A stretch of 64,000 bases of DNA from Faecalispora anaeroviscerum (GCF_947568225.1 NZ_CANOOQ010000001.1:2232001-2296000), one strand, 5' to 3'. Shown: positions 8,238-17,180, counted from the first letter of the stretch. Numbers and translations are program-made. The notes: generated by a model not told the origin, from the letters alone.

Positions 8238-9341
8238 TTACTGCCGGACGGTCAGCCGTCCCTGCTCCATCTCAAATCTTCCGCCGCCGGAATAGCGAGC
8301 TGCCGTTTCGGGATCGCAGCAGGTTAAAAACACCTGTTTTTCCCCAAGCTGATGCAGAAGAAAATCCTGCCGGCCGGAATCCAGCTCGCTCATCACATCA
8401 TCAAGCAGAATCACCGGCGCTTCTCCGGAAAGAGTTTGCAGAAGCTCCGCCTCCGCCAGCTTTAAAGCCAGCACGCAGGAACGCTGCTGACCCTGCGAGC
8501 CGAAGCTCCTCGCGGGCCTTTCGTCCACCCGAATCTCCAGATCATCCCGATGCGGGCCGATGGTTGTAAATCCCGCAGAGAGATCTTCCCTGTGCGAGCG
8601 CCCGAGCGAATCGAGCAATAGCTGCCTCCACTGTTCCTCCGTCTGCGGCTCCTCTCCGGAAATTGTGCGGTAGCACACGGAGAATTGTTCCCGCGCGCCC
8701 GAAATTCCATCATAAATCCGCCGGGCCGGCTCGGAAAGCAGGCGAACATATTCGCTCCGTTCCAAAATCAGCCGCGCGCCGCGCTGAGCGAGCTTTTCGT
8801 CCCAGATTTCAAGCGTGTCGAGCAGCTCGGCATGACGAGGGATGTCTTTGAGCAGCGCGTTTCTCTGCTGAAGCACCCGGTTATACTGAAACAAAAGCTT
8901 TGCGTATACCGGGCGAAGCTGGCACAGCGCACCATCCAAAAAAGAGCGGCGCAAAGCGGGGCCGTCCTTTACCAGTGAAAGATGCTCCGGCGAAAAAATC
9001 ACCGCCCGGAACTTTCCCACCAGCTCCATCACACCGCCATATTCTACACCGTTGATGGCGGCAGAGCGTTTTTTGTTCTGAATCGTCAGAACTGCATTCT
9101 GATCACGTTCCTCGCTGAAAAAATCAATTTGCAGCCGCGCGGCATTCTGGCCGAAGGCAATCAGCTCGCTGTCACGCGAGCCGCGGAACGACCGGCCGCC
9201 TGTAAACAGCCACAACGCTTCCAGTAAATTTGTTTTTCCCTGCGCGTTTTGCCCAAAAATCACATTCATGTGCGAATTTGGAAGAATCTCCCCCTCACAC
9301 AGGTTGCGGTAATATAAAAACGAAAGCCGGCTGACGATCAC
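8238..9341 (-). CDS. recF: DNA replication/repair protein RecF
   Basis: RecF binds gapped DNA and helps RecO/RecR load RecA. The 367-residue protein has the N-terminal YYRNLCEGEI start typical of RecF, Walker A GQNAQGKTN (residues 30-38), the signature-like region around SFGSQGQQRSCVLALKLAE, and Walker B PVILLDDVMSELD. Its GTG start at 9341 overlaps the TGA of yaaA by four bases (GTGA), so translation is probably coupled. The dnaN-yaaA-recF-remB order is the classical Firmicutes arrangement. Confidence 0.96.
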   Translation of the reverse strand: MIVSRLSFLYYRNLCEGEILPNSHMNVIFGQNAQGKTNLLEALWLFTGGRSFRGSRDSELIAFGQNAARLQIDFFSEERDQNAVLTIQNKKRSAAINGVEYGGVMELVGKFRAVIFSPEHLSLVKDGPALRRSFLDGALCQLRPVYAKLLFQYNRVLQQRNALLKDIPRHAELLDTLEIWDEKLAQRGARLILERSEYVRLLSEPARRIYDGISGAREQFSVCYRTISGEEPQTEEQWRQLLLDSLGRSHREDLSAGFTTIGPHRDDLEIRVDERPARSFGSQGQQRSCVLALKLAEAELLQTLSGEAPVILLDDVMSELDSGRQDFLLHQLGEKQVFLTCCDPETAARYSGGGRFEMEQGRLTVRQ

Positions 9342-9550
9342 AGGGTTTTCACCTCGTAGCTTCTGCCCTGATATTCCGCCCGGTCACCGCCGCGCATTTT
9401 TTTGCCCCGCATGGTACAAACCTGGCCGTTGACCAGAACCTCTCCGTTCTGAACCACCAGCTTCGCGTGGCCGCCGGTTTCCACCGCGCCTGCCAGCTTT
9501 AACAGTGCATCCAAACGGATAAACTCCGTATCAATTGTAATAATTTCCAT
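9338..9550 (-). CDS. yaaA: S4-domain RNA-binding protein YaaA
   Basis: A 70-residue protein made almost entirely of one S4 RNA-binding domain: FIRLDALLKLAGAVETGG, then VVQNGEVLVNGQ and RGKKMRGGDRAEYQG. It belongs to the YaaA family located between dnaN and recF in Firmicutes and is thought to bind structured RNA, possibly ribosomal. AGGAGG before the ATG at 9550 decides the start over an in-frame codon at 9571. It overlaps recF by four bases. Confidence 0.9.
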   Translation of the reverse strand: MEIITIDTEFIRLDALLKLAGAVETGGHAKLVVQNGEVLVNGQVCTMRGKKMRGGDRAEYQGRSYEVKTL

Positions 9551-9567
9551 AGTTCCTCCTACCAAAC

Positions 9568-10674
9568 TCAAACACCGCTCTTCAAACGAACCGGCAGGAC
9601 CAGAAACAGGAAGCTTCCGCCGTCCTTCGGAACCACCTTCATGGGGCTGAGTGCGCCGCTAAGCTGAATTTTCACCTCATCGCATTCGGTATTGCGCAGC
9701 GCATCCAGAAGATACCGATTGTTAAAGCCCATTTCGAGAGTTCCGCCTATGCCTTGCGCCTCCAGTTCATCGCTGGCACGGCCAATCGCCGTGGAGCAGG
9801 AAAGCTGAATCAGATTTTCACCGAATACGCAGCGCAGCGGACTTTTCAGGCGATCTGTAATTAGGAGCGAAACGCGCTCCACGCTGTCGATAAAGGTTCT
9901 GGTTTTCACTAAAATTTCTGTCGTATGGGAAGCCGGGATTGCCGCACGGTAATCGAGGAAGTCGCCCTCGAGCAAACGCGAGATTAACGTATAGCTGCCA
10001 ATCTGGAACAAGATGTGCCTGCGGCCGATTGACAGTGATAAATTTTCCTCATTCTCGGGCAGAAGCTTTAATACCTCCGAAAGAGTTTTTCCCGGAATCA
10101 CGAAGCTGGTATCCTGATCGCACGCAATCGGCTCCTCGCGCACCGCGAGCCGATACCCGTCTACGGAAATCAGGCGGATTTTATTTTCACCCAGCTCAAA
10201 CAGCGTTCCGGTATGTACCGGCTTCATGTCACTTTCAGAAACGGCAAACAAGGTTTGGCGGATCATGCTTTTCAAAATACCGTTCGGCACCTCGATTGAG
10301 GTTTCACCTGAAACCGAGGGTAGCTCGGGGTATTCCTCAGCAGGAATGCCTGAGATTGAAAATTCACTGGCTCCGCTAATAATAGAGGCCACATTCTTTT
10401 CATCCACTGAAAGCAAAACATCGTCGCCCGGTAAACGCCGAACAATGTCGCCGAACAGTCGGGCCGAAAGCACTACGCTGCCGGTTTGCTCGATTCGGGC
10501 CGGTAGAGTCGTCGTCATGCCCAACTCCAGGTCATAGCCGCACAAAAAAAGATCGGAGCCTTTTGTTTGCAAGAGAATACCCTCCAGGGCGGGAATGGAG
10601 GATTTGGAGGAAACGGCCCGCTGAATATTCAACACTGCTTCCACCAATTCCTTGCGGTCACATATTATCTTCAT
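9568..10674 (-). CDS. dnaN: DNA polymerase III beta subunit (sliding clamp)
   Basis: DnaN forms the ring that tethers the replicative polymerase to DNA. The product is 368 residues, normal for the family, starting MKIICDRKELVEAVLNIQRA and ending in the conserved FLVLPVRL segment of the third clamp domain. AAGGTGG eight bases before the ATG at 10674 supports this start over a GTG at 10686. It is separated from dnaA by a 339-bp gap that may carry part of the origin. An 18-bp spacing to yaaA indicates one operon. Confidence 0.97.
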   Translation of the reverse strand: MKIICDRKELVEAVLNIQRAVSSKSSIPALEGILLQTKGSDLFLCGYDLELGMTTTLPARIEQTGSVVLSARLFGDIVRRLPGDDVLLSVDEKNVASIISGASEFSISGIPAEEYPELPSVSGETSIEVPNGILKSMIRQTLFAVSESDMKPVHTGTLFELGENKIRLISVDGYRLAVREEPIACDQDTSFVIPGKTLSEVLKLLPENEENLSLSIGRRHILFQIGSYTLISRLLEGDFLDYRAAIPASHTTEILVKTRTFIDSVERVSLLITDRLKSPLRCVFGENLIQLSCSTAIGRASDELEAQGIGGTLEMGFNNRYLLDALRNTECDEVKIQLSGALSPMKVVPKDGGSFLFLVLPVRLKSGV

Positions 10675-10686
10675 CGTTCTGACCAC

Positions 10687-11013
10687 CTTACGTTATTTAG
10701 AGTAGAAAGAGTAGGTATGATTTAGAGGTAGTAGTAGGGGAGTCTGAAAAGTTGAAAAACGGTGAGAAGTGAGAAGTACCTAGGGAGAAAGACCGTTTAG
10801 TTTTCCAGAAGCCACTGTGGAGTGTTTGTTAAGAGTATGGAGTGATTTTTTGAGTTTTAACAGGCTGTTGAAAACTCTGTGGGGAATGTTGAAAAGAAGT
10901 TTAAAAGAATTCACAGGAAAAAAACGTGTTTTCCCCTGATTTGTGGAAAAGTGGAGAAATCCTCCACTTTTAAGATTATACTATCTGTAATAATACAGTG
11001 CGTAATCACATGG
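10687..11013. other. dnaA-dnaN intergenic region, candidate second origin part
   Basis: This gap holds no gene. It carries several TAG triplets (10704-10737), including TAGTAGTAG, which resemble the DnaA-trio elements described next to the unwinding site of Bacillus subtilis. It also has DnaA-box-like words on the minus strand (TGTGGAAAA at 10942-10950, TGTGGGGAA near 10880) and an imperfect hairpin AAAAGTGGAG/CTCCACTTTT (10948-10972) just after the dnaA stop. In Bacillus the origin is bipartite around dnaA; the same layout here is inference. Confidence 0.5.
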
Positions 11014-12327
11014 TTAGCGATCACGAATATTTTTGATAATGTCCTGAACGGTGTCGCGCGTTTTCGGGTCGCGGCCAATGTTCTTTTCGACCTGCTGAAT
11101 TGCGTACACCACGGTGGAGTGGTCTCGGCCGCCAAACGCCTCACCAATGGAGGTCATGGGCAGCTGGGTGATCTCGCGTACCACGTAGATCGCGATCTGC
11201 CGCGCAGCGGAGATATTGGCCGAGCGCTTTGGGGAACGGATATCCTCGGGGGAGGTGCCAAACGTGCGAGCCACCTCTTCAATGATTTTTTCGATCGTCA
11301 TCGGCGCGGGCTGGTGATTATTAATAATATCGCTGATTGCGGCCTGCGCGGTGGAGATGCTCAGCGATTCGCCGGCAAGGAGGTAATACGCCTTCATTTT
11401 TTTGACAGCGCCCTCGAGCTGACGAATGTTGTTTTTCAAGCGGTTGGCGATGTACTCTGCCACGTTGTCGGGCAAATCAATTTCGAGCAGCTCCGCCTTG
11501 CGCTTGATAATCGCGATGCGCGTTTCAAAATCCGGAGGCTGCACGTCCGCGGTCAGGCCCCACTCAAATCGGGTTAAAAGCCGTTCCTCCAGCGTCGCGA
11601 TGTCTTTTGGCGGCCGGTCAGAGGTCAGAACAATCTGCTTTTTCGCCTCATACAGAGTATTAAAGGTATGAAAGAATTCCTCCTGCGTCGAATCCTTGCC
11701 GGCGATAAACTGAATATCATCCACGAGGAGAATGTCCGCTTTGCGGTAGCGCTGGTGAAATTCCACGGTAGTACCGCGGCGGATTGCTTCGATCAGTTCG
11801 TTGGTGAATTCATCACCTTTAATATAGATAATGTTCATCTCGGGGTAAGTTTTCGATATCTCGTTGCAGATGGCGTACAATAGGTGCGTTTTGCCCAGCC
11901 CCGAGTTTCCATAAATGAACAGGGGGTTGTACAGCACCGCAGGCTTCGTCGCCACCGCCATGGAGGCCGCGTGGGCAAATTTGTTCGAAGGGCCTACGAT
12001 GAAGGTATCGAAGGTGTATTCATAGTCATCTTTTGAAAGAGGCACGGCGTCCGGCTTTTTGTTCTGCACCAGTTGTTCGGGCGTGCAGAGCTGAATCTGA
12101 ATCCCTTCGCCGAAGATTTCGTTGAACGCTTCCTGAAGAAGAGAAGTATAGCACCGAGTAAGAGTTTGGAGGTGAAATTCATTCGGCACCTCCAGCACGG
12201 CGATTCCCTTGTTAAAATCCAGGCTGACAGGGCGGATCCGGTGGATCCAGGTGGTATAGGCCACCTCTGTAATGCGGGCTTTGCAGAAATCGCAAACAAG
12301 GCCCCAGGCTTCGGTAAAGGATTCCAT
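11014..12327 (-). CDS. dnaA: Chromosomal replication initiator DnaA
   Basis: DnaA binds origin boxes and melts the origin. The 437-residue protein has the N-terminal DnaB-contacting domain (FTEAWGLVCDFCKARI), the AAA+ core with Walker A GNSGLGKTH (from about residue 140), Walker B ILLVDDIQFI and sensor LTSDRPPKDI, and the DNA-binding domain with the signature GGRDHSTVVYAIQQVE. The ATG at 12327 gives the family-typical MESFTEAW start; an ATG at 12339 is in frame, and the AAAGG site lies between good spacings for either. Its promoter lies at 12448-12476. Confidence 0.97.
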   Translation of the reverse strand: MESFTEAWGLVCDFCKARITEVAYTTWIHRIRPVSLDFNKGIAVLEVPNEFHLQTLTRCYTSLLQEAFNEIFGEGIQIQLCTPEQLVQNKKPDAVPLSKDDYEYTFDTFIVGPSNKFAHAASMAVATKPAVLYNPLFIYGNSGLGKTHLLYAICNEISKTYPEMNIIYIKGDEFTNELIEAIRRGTTVEFHQRYRKADILLVDDIQFIAGKDSTQEEFFHTFNTLYEAKKQIVLTSDRPPKDIATLEERLLTRFEWGLTADVQPPDFETRIAIIKRKAELLEIDLPDNVAEYIANRLKNNIRQLEGAVKKMKAYYLLAGESLSISTAQAAISDIINNHQPAPMTIEKIIEEVARTFGTSPEDIRSPKRSANISAARQIAIYVVREITQLPMTSIGEAFGGRDHSTVVYAIQQVEKNIGRDPKTRDTVQDIIKNIRDR

Positions 12328-12447
12328 AAAAATAATCATACCTTTCGGTGGGATAAAAAAATAAAGAAAAACCGAGCTGTTGCCTCAAAAATCAGACAAA
12401 CACAATATGCTGGAAGCAAACTCGGTTAGATGCGGATAATTAATATT

Positions 12448-12476
12448 ATGATAGCATAAACAGAAAAAATTTTCAA
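12448..12476 (-). promoter_or_regulatory. dnaA promoter
   Basis: Minus strand TTGAAA (12476-12471), 17-nt spacer, TATCAT (12453-12448), about 120 bases upstream of dnaA. The consensus DnaA box at 12492-12500 lies just upstream, which would allow autoregulation. Confidence 0.6.
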
Positions 12477-12675
12477 ATGGTTTTAAACATCTTATCCACA
12501 GGACTGTGAAAAACTTTGTAAAACTATTGGCCTTCCGGCTGATTTTTCACAACATGTTGTGGATGAGTGGATATTTTTGTTTTCTTTGAAAATTTGTGGA
12601 AGATTCACTTTCCTTTTGTGCTGTTGTATGGTATGATGATGCAAAAGCGGAATCGGGCGGATTTGTATTTTTTTA

Positions 12676-12705
12676 TTGACAGTTTGCCTTTGATTAGGCT
12701 ATAAT
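12676..12705 (+). promoter_or_regulatory. rpmH promoter
   Basis: TTGACA (12676-12681), 18-nt spacer and TATAAT (12700-12705), 40 bases ahead of rpmH. Confidence 0.85.
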
Positions 12706-12744
12706 GCTAAATTGCAAGGTTTGTACCCGAAAGGAGGGTTTTTC

Positions 12745-12879
12745 ATGCTGAGAACTTATCAGCCTAAGAAGCTCCATAGAAAAAAAGAGCATGGGTTCAG
12801 AAAGAGAATGTCCGATAGAAACGGCCGCAAAGTTTTGGCGCGCCGCAGGGCCAAGGGAAGAGCGCGTTTGTCTTACTGA
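12745..12879 (+). CDS. rpmH: Ribosomal protein L34
   Basis: A 44-residue, highly basic protein: MLRTYQPKKLHRKKEHGFRK is the classic L34 opening and the rest (RMSDRNGRKVLARRRAKGRA, ending in LSY) completes it. L34 is a component of the large ribosomal subunit. AAGGAGGG lies eight bases before the ATG and a consensus promoter lies 40 bases upstream. It heads the rpmH-rnpA-yidD-yidC-jag gene string. The downstream GGCCAC/GTGGCC hairpin (12888-12912) may partly terminate transcription, as often seen between rpmH and rnpA. Confidence 0.97.
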   Translation: MLRTYQPKKLHRKKEHGFRKRMSDRNGRKVLARRRAKGRARLSY

Positions 12880-12962
12880 AGCTTTGAAAGGGCCACCGCA
12901 GTGTGGCCTTTCTTTGTTTTGTTTTTCAGAAAGGCCGAATATGGGGAGGTTGGAGTTTCACA

Positions 12963-13304
12963 GTGAGCGAAATAGTCCCAATTTGTGAAAACAGCAGCTT
13001 TCGCCGCGCTTATGCCAAGGGAAAATCTTTTGTGTCGCCGATTTTAGTCACTTATGTTTTGAAAAATCGTGCGCGCTGTATTCGGGTGGGGATTACCACC
13101 AGCAAAAAAACGGGAAACGCAGTAAAGCGCAACCGTTCCCGCCGTATCATCCGCGAGGCGGCTCGGCAGCTCTTACCGGAGCTTCCCGAGAGGGCCGGAT
13201 ACGACTTGGTTTTTGTGGCGCGGGCGAAAACACCATTTATCAAAAGTACGGACATCCTCTGCGATATGCGAAAGCATTTGTTTCAGGCCGGTATTTTAAA
13301 ATGA
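12963..13304 (+). CDS. rnpA: Ribonuclease P protein component
   Basis: RnpA is the protein cofactor of RNase P, which trims tRNA 5' ends. The 113-residue product shows the family features: FRRAYAKGKSFVSPILV at the substrate cleft and the basic RNA-binding helix KRNRSRRIIREAARQL. The GTG at 12963 with GGAG seven bases before it is chosen; the frame continues upstream to 12903 but without homology. The end overlaps yidD by four bases. Confidence 0.94.
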   Translation: MSEIVPICENSSFRRAYAKGKSFVSPILVTYVLKNRARCIRVGITTSKKTGNAVKRNRSRRIIREAARQLLPELPERAGYDLVFVARAKTPFIKSTDILCDMRKHLFQAGILK

Positions 13305-13558
13305 AACGCATTTTCATTGCGGTAATTAAGGGATACCAGAAATGGGTTTCCCCTATGAAGCGGCAGCCCAGCTGCCGGTATATTCCTACCTGCAGCACAT
13401 ACGCGATTCAGGCGATTGAGCGGTTTGGCGTAGTGAAGGGGATTTTTTTGGCCGTTTGGCGTATCCTTCGCTGCAATCCGTTTCACCCCGGAGGCTACGA
13501 CCCCGTTCCGGAGCGGGAGGAACGACTGTTCAGCAGGCTTTTTGAAAAAAGAAAGTAA
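13301..13558 (+). CDS. yidD: Membrane protein insertion efficiency factor YidD
   Basis: An 85-residue protein with the conserved CRYIPTCSTYAIQAIERFG and CNPFHPGGYDPVP blocks of YidD. The amphipathic N-terminal helix (IAVIKGYQKWVSP) binds the inner face of the membrane. YidD assists YidC in protein insertion. It overlaps rnpA by four bases and precedes yidC, the usual context. Confidence 0.95.
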   Translation: MKRIFIAVIKGYQKWVSPMKRQPSCRYIPTCSTYAIQAIERFGVVKGIFLAVWRILRCNPFHPGGYDPVPEREERLFSRLFEKRK

Positions 13559-13657
13559 ACAGCGCGCCGCATGGCGCTTTGCGCGATCGCGATTGTGTCG
13601 TTCCCTGTACTGGGGGCGTGGATTGAAATCGTAATCTTCATACAGAGAGGTTTTTAT

Positions 13658-14767
13658 ATGGCTGGAATAGGCAATTTTTTCGGCAGTTTTCTGGGGTATC
13701 TGCTGTGGATTTTTTATCAGTTCTTTAAAAATTACGGCGTAGCGATTATCTTATTTACCATCGTTCTTAAAATCGTGATGTTCCCGTTTTCCATCAAGCA
13801 GCAGAAATCAATGGCGGCAAACTCGAAGCTTTCCGCAAAGCAAAAGGAGCTGCAGAAAAAATACGGCAACGACCGTATTAAAATGAATGAAGAAATGCAG
13901 AAGCTGTATGAGAAGGAGGGGTATAACCCCGCCAGCGGCTGCCTGCCAATGCTGATTCCTTTCCCGATTATGATCGGCTTGTATTATACCGTGGTAAACC
14001 CTCTTTCGAATGCTCTGCATCTTGGAAAAGAGGCCGTGGCCCAGGCGGTTGCGGTACTGCAGACCATCCCCGGCATCAGCGGAACGTTTACGTATCAGAA
14101 CGGTTTTTACAATGAGATGGAAATTGTCCGTCATTTTTCCGTGCTGCGTCCTTATCTGACGATGTTTACGGATGACGAGATTTCTAAAATACAGTCGCTG
14201 AGCTCCGGCTTTAACTTTTTAGGATTAAATCTTCTGGGCACGCCCACAGACAGCGCCGCCGTCAATTTCTTTGGAAAGTTCGTTTCCATGTTCCAGACGA
14301 ATCTGTGGCTGATTCCTGTGTTGTGCCTTGTTTCTTCTATTATTACTCAGATTATTACCATGCGTTTGCAGCCCGGCATGCAGCAGCAGCAGGGCGCAAT
14401 GAAGATGATGCTGTATGTTCTTCCTTTGATTTCTGCCGTTTTTGCCATGTCCGTCCCTGCGGCGGTTGGCTTCTACTGGATTATTTCTACGATCACCAGC
14501 CTGTTCCAGGTGATGATTGTTCACGCGTTTTTCAGCCCGGCGTCCCTTACCGCAAAGGCAGAGGCTCAGCGTGTTGCGCTGTTGGAGCTGGAGGAAGTAA
14601 AGAAAGAACCGCTTTCGTCACATCTTCGCCAGTCATCTGCGGAAAAAACGGTTTTCCAGGAGAATCGAAAGGACGAGCAGGCCTCGGTGAAAAAAGAATC
14701 CGGCCAGAAAAAGAAGAGCGGAAAACCCACAGGTGGCTCAGACAGCTATCTTGGGAAGAAAAAATAG
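13658..14767 (+). CDS. yidC: Membrane protein insertase YidC/OxaA
   Basis: YidC inserts proteins into the cytoplasmic membrane, alone or with Sec. The 369-residue product opens with a hydrophobic stretch (FFGSFLGYLLWIFYQFF) and contains the hallmark FPFSIKQQKSMA, the cytoplasmic hairpin (KEMQ-like helices around QKLYEKEGYNP), the block GCLPMLIPFPIMIGLYY and further C-terminal membrane helices. The C-terminal 70 residues are rich in Lys, Glu and Ser. The ATG at 13658 with GAGAGG seven bases before is preferred over an ATG at 13571, which would add 29 residues. No lipobox is present, unlike the Bacillus SpoIIIJ form. Confidence 0.94.
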   Translation: MAGIGNFFGSFLGYLLWIFYQFFKNYGVAIILFTIVLKIVMFPFSIKQQKSMAANSKLSAKQKELQKKYGNDRIKMNEEMQKLYEKEGYNPASGCLPMLIPFPIMIGLYYTVVNPLSNALHLGKEAVAQAVAVLQTIPGISGTFTYQNGFYNEMEIVRHFSVLRPYLTMFTDDEISKIQSLSSGFNFLGLNLLGTPTDSAAVNFFGKFVSMFQTNLWLIPVLCLVSSIITQIITMRLQPGMQQQQGAMKMMLYVLPLISAVFAMSVPAAVGFYWIISTITSLFQVMIVHAFFSPASLTAKAEAQRVALLELEEVKKEPLSSHLRQSSAEKTVFQENRKDEQASVKKESGQKKKSGKPTGGSDSYLGKKK

Positions 14768-14800
14768 CGGTTTTCTGATTCAATATTTGGAGGTGCGAAG

Positions 14801-15676
14801 GTGGTTAAAGAAGCGATTGCAACGGGAGATTCCGTGGAGCAGGCGTTTGATGAGGCCTGCAAAATGCTTGGAGTAGAATCACACGAAGCGGAATTTGAGA
14901 TTTTGGAGCTTCCCGAAAAAAAGAAATTCGGCCTTTTTGGCGGCGCACCCGCGAAAGTACGCGCATTCATCAAATCCGGCCCCGCTGAGGCGGCCGCGGA
15001 TTACCTCAGAGAAGTTCTGGCGCAGATGGGTATCCCCTCGGTGGAGATTACAATCGCCGAGCAGGAGAACGGCGCTCTTTTGAGCCTCACCGGTGACGAC
15101 ATTGGTTTTATCATCGGCCACAGAGGAGAAACATTAGATTCCCTTCAGTATCTCTCCGGCTTGGTAGCAAACCATGTGGAGGATTCCTATTACAGAATAA
15201 CACTCGATATTGGAAATTACCGTGAAAAGAGAAAAGAAACTCTTGAATCGCTCGGCAAAAAGATGGCCGCAAAGGCCCTCAAAACCCAGCGCAACTGCTC
15301 CCTGGAGCCTATGAACCCCTACGAGCGCCGCATTATTCATACGGCGGTGCAGGAGGTTGAGGGCGTTAAATCCTGGAGTGAAGGCGAAGATTTGGCTCGC
15401 CATGTGGTGATTGGTCCGGAGGGCGGCGAAAAACCCGCGTTCCGTCGGCCAAGTGATCGTTCGCGCGGTGGCAGGGATTTTCAAAAAGATCGCGGCGGAC
15501 GCCCGCAGGGCGGAAACAAGAACTTTGGAGGCCGTCCCTCTTCTTCCAGAGATTCCAGAGACAGACGGCCTGCGCAGGACCAGAGGAGTTCCTTTGCACA
15601 CCCGGCGGACGACCGTCCTGTCAAAAAAGGGAACAGCCCTCTGTACAGCAAGATAGAAACGAAAAAGGAAGATTAA
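14801..15676 (+). CDS. khpB: RNA-binding protein KhpB/Jag
   Basis: A 291-residue protein with a Jag N-terminal domain (VVKEAIATGDSVEQAF, KKKFGLFGGAPAKV), a KH domain (IGFIIGHRGETLDSLQYL, about residues 75-150) and an R3H domain (MNPYERRIIHTAVQEVEGV). The last 80 residues form an Arg/Gly/Ser-rich disordered tail. KhpB forms an RNA-binding complex with KhpA and influences cell division and wall synthesis in Firmicutes. The GTG start has GGAGGT six bases before it. It follows yidC, its usual neighbour. Confidence 0.93.
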   Translation: MVKEAIATGDSVEQAFDEACKMLGVESHEAEFEILELPEKKKFGLFGGAPAKVRAFIKSGPAEAAADYLREVLAQMGIPSVEITIAEQENGALLSLTGDDIGFIIGHRGETLDSLQYLSGLVANHVEDSYYRITLDIGNYREKRKETLESLGKKMAAKALKTQRNCSLEPMNPYERRIIHTAVQEVEGVKSWSEGEDLARHVVIGPEGGEKPAFRRPSDRSRGGRDFQKDRGGRPQGGNKNFGGRPSSSRDSRDRRPAQDQRSSFAHPADDRPVKKGNSPLYSKIETKKED

Positions 15677-15703
15677 CCTTTTTCTCAAGGATAAGAACGA
15701 AAG

Positions 15704-15735
15704 AAAAGCGGTTCGTGAAACGAGCCGCTTTTTGT
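15704..15735 (+). terminator. Terminator after khpB
   Basis: AAAAGCGGTTCG and CGAGCCGCTTTT form a stem around TGAAA followed by T residues, just before the mnmE ribosome binding site. Confidence 0.75.
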
Positions 15736-15754
15736 GGTACAAAAGGAGAGAATC

Positions 15755-17140
15755 ATGGAACAGAATGCTTCCGCCATTGCGGCGATCTCAACTGCACAGG
15801 CTCCCGGCGGGATTGGTGTTATCCGGATTTCCGGCCCTGGCGCGCGGCAGATTGCAGGCCGTGTGTTTCTTTCTGCGAAGGGGCAGAAAATCGAGAAAAT
15901 CCCCGGGTATACAGCGCTGTATGGCTGGGTGTGCCGTTTTGGCAGTCAGCCGGCCGAGCGGCTGGATGAGGCGGTGGCCACCGTGTTCCTTGCGCCCCAT
16001 AGCTATACCGGCGAGGATGTGGTAGAGCTTTCCTGTCACGGCGGGTTGTACCTGCTGCGCCGCGTACTGGAGTCTGTTTTAGCCGCGGGTGCTTCCCCGG
16101 CCGGGCCGGGCGAATTTACCCGGCGGGCGTTTCTGAATGGTAAAATGGATTTGACCCAGGCAGAATCGGTAATGCAGCTGATTGGTGCCCAGGGCAGTCA
16201 GGCGCTCCGCACTGCGCGCGCGGGCCGTGAGGGCGCTCTCTTTCATCGGATTCAGGGAAGCCGGGAGCAGCTGCTTACGATTGCGGCCCATCTTTCCGCG
16301 TGGGCGGATTACCCGGAGGAGGACATCCCCCAGCTGGACGAGGATTCCCTCAAAGGTTCCCTGAAGAGCGTGCGGGATGATCTGACCCGCCTGCTCGATC
16401 AGTTTGACGCCGGGCGTGTGCTGCGTGAGGGCGTGGATACCGTAATTGTCGGGCGTCCGAATGTCGGTAAATCAACGTTGATGAATCTATTGGCAGGATG
16501 TGAGCGCTCCATTGTGACCGAGTATGCCGGAACCACGCGCGATATTGTAGAGGATACGGTGCTGCTCGGCGGTGTTCCTCTCCGCCTGGCCGATACGGCG
16601 GGCCTGCGCGAAACAAGCGACCCGGTGGAGAGTATTGGCGTTGATCGTGCAAAGAACCGCCTGAATACCGCACAGCTGGTGCTGGCGGTGTTCGATTCCT
16701 CGTCGCCGCTGACGGCAGAGGACAAAGAGCTAATCGCCCACTTGACCAGGGTGCCTGCAATTGCGGTGATCAATAAAAGCGATCTCAAACAAAAAATAGA
16801 CATTAAGTATATTCAAGATAGTTTTCAACAATATGTATATATCTCAGCAAAAGTCGGCGACGGTCTTGCCGAGCTTCAACAAGTGGTGGAGCAGTTGCTC
16901 CACACGGCGGATTTGAATCCCTCTGAGGGCATTCTGTTTACAGAGCGCCAGCGCGACACCGCCCGCCGTGCGAAAGAACGGCTGGAGGAAGCAATGGATG
17001 CGCTTTGCGGCGGCTTGACGCTTGATGCGGTGACTGTTTCGGTGGAGAGCGCTGTCTCCGCGCTGTTGGAGCTGACGGGTGAGCGCGCGACAAATGAGAT
17101 TGTAGACATGGTGTTTGCTCATTTTTGTGTCGGTAAATAA
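15755..17140 (+). CDS. mnmE: tRNA modification GTPase MnmE
   Basis: MnmE works with MnmG to place the carboxymethylaminomethyl group on U34 of certain tRNAs. The 461-residue product has the folate-binding N-terminal domain (STAQAPGGIGVIRISGPGA), the inserted G domain (GRPNVGKSTLMN, TTRDIVED, DTAGLRE, NKSD) and the C-terminal FCVGK with its essential cysteine. The ATG at 15755 follows AAAGGAG; an in-frame GTG at 15734 lies inside the preceding terminator. mnmG follows after 112 bases. Confidence 0.97.
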   Translation: MEQNASAIAAISTAQAPGGIGVIRISGPGARQIAGRVFLSAKGQKIEKIPGYTALYGWVCRFGSQPAERLDEAVATVFLAPHSYTGEDVVELSCHGGLYLLRRVLESVLAAGASPAGPGEFTRRAFLNGKMDLTQAESVMQLIGAQGSQALRTARAGREGALFHRIQGSREQLLTIAAHLSAWADYPEEDIPQLDEDSLKGSLKSVRDDLTRLLDQFDAGRVLREGVDTVIVGRPNVGKSTLMNLLAGCERSIVTEYAGTTRDIVEDTVLLGGVPLRLADTAGLRETSDPVESIGVDRAKNRLNTAQLVLAVFDSSSPLTAEDKELIAHLTRVPAIAVINKSDLKQKIDIKYIQDSFQQYVYISAKVGDGLAELQQVVEQLLHTADLNPSEGILFTERQRDTARRAKERLEEAMDALCGGLTLDAVTVSVESAVSALLELTGERATNEIVDMVFAHFCVGK

Positions 17141-17158
17141 AAGAAATTGATTCAGCGA

Positions 17159-17180
17159 ACTTGCCCTTTCAAGGGCAAGC
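17159..17180. repeat. Inverted repeat between mnmE and mnmG
   Basis: CTTGCCCTTTCAAGGGCAAG forms a near-perfect hairpin without a T run. It may be an RNA-processing or stability element; no function can be assigned. Confidence 0.4.

Larger units (their letters stand above)
12328..12744. other. oriC: Replication origin region oriC (dnaA-rpmH gap)
   Basis: The 417-bp gap between divergent dnaA and rpmH contains a consensus DnaA box TTATCCACA (12492-12500), a close match TGTGGATGA on the other strand (12558-12566), a weaker TGTGGAAGA (12595-12603) and long A+T-rich runs. Gene direction switches here from mostly minus to mostly plus over the surrounding 25 kb. Gene order rpmH-dnaA-dnaN-recF-gyrB is the standard Firmicutes origin context. 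Confidence 0.8.
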
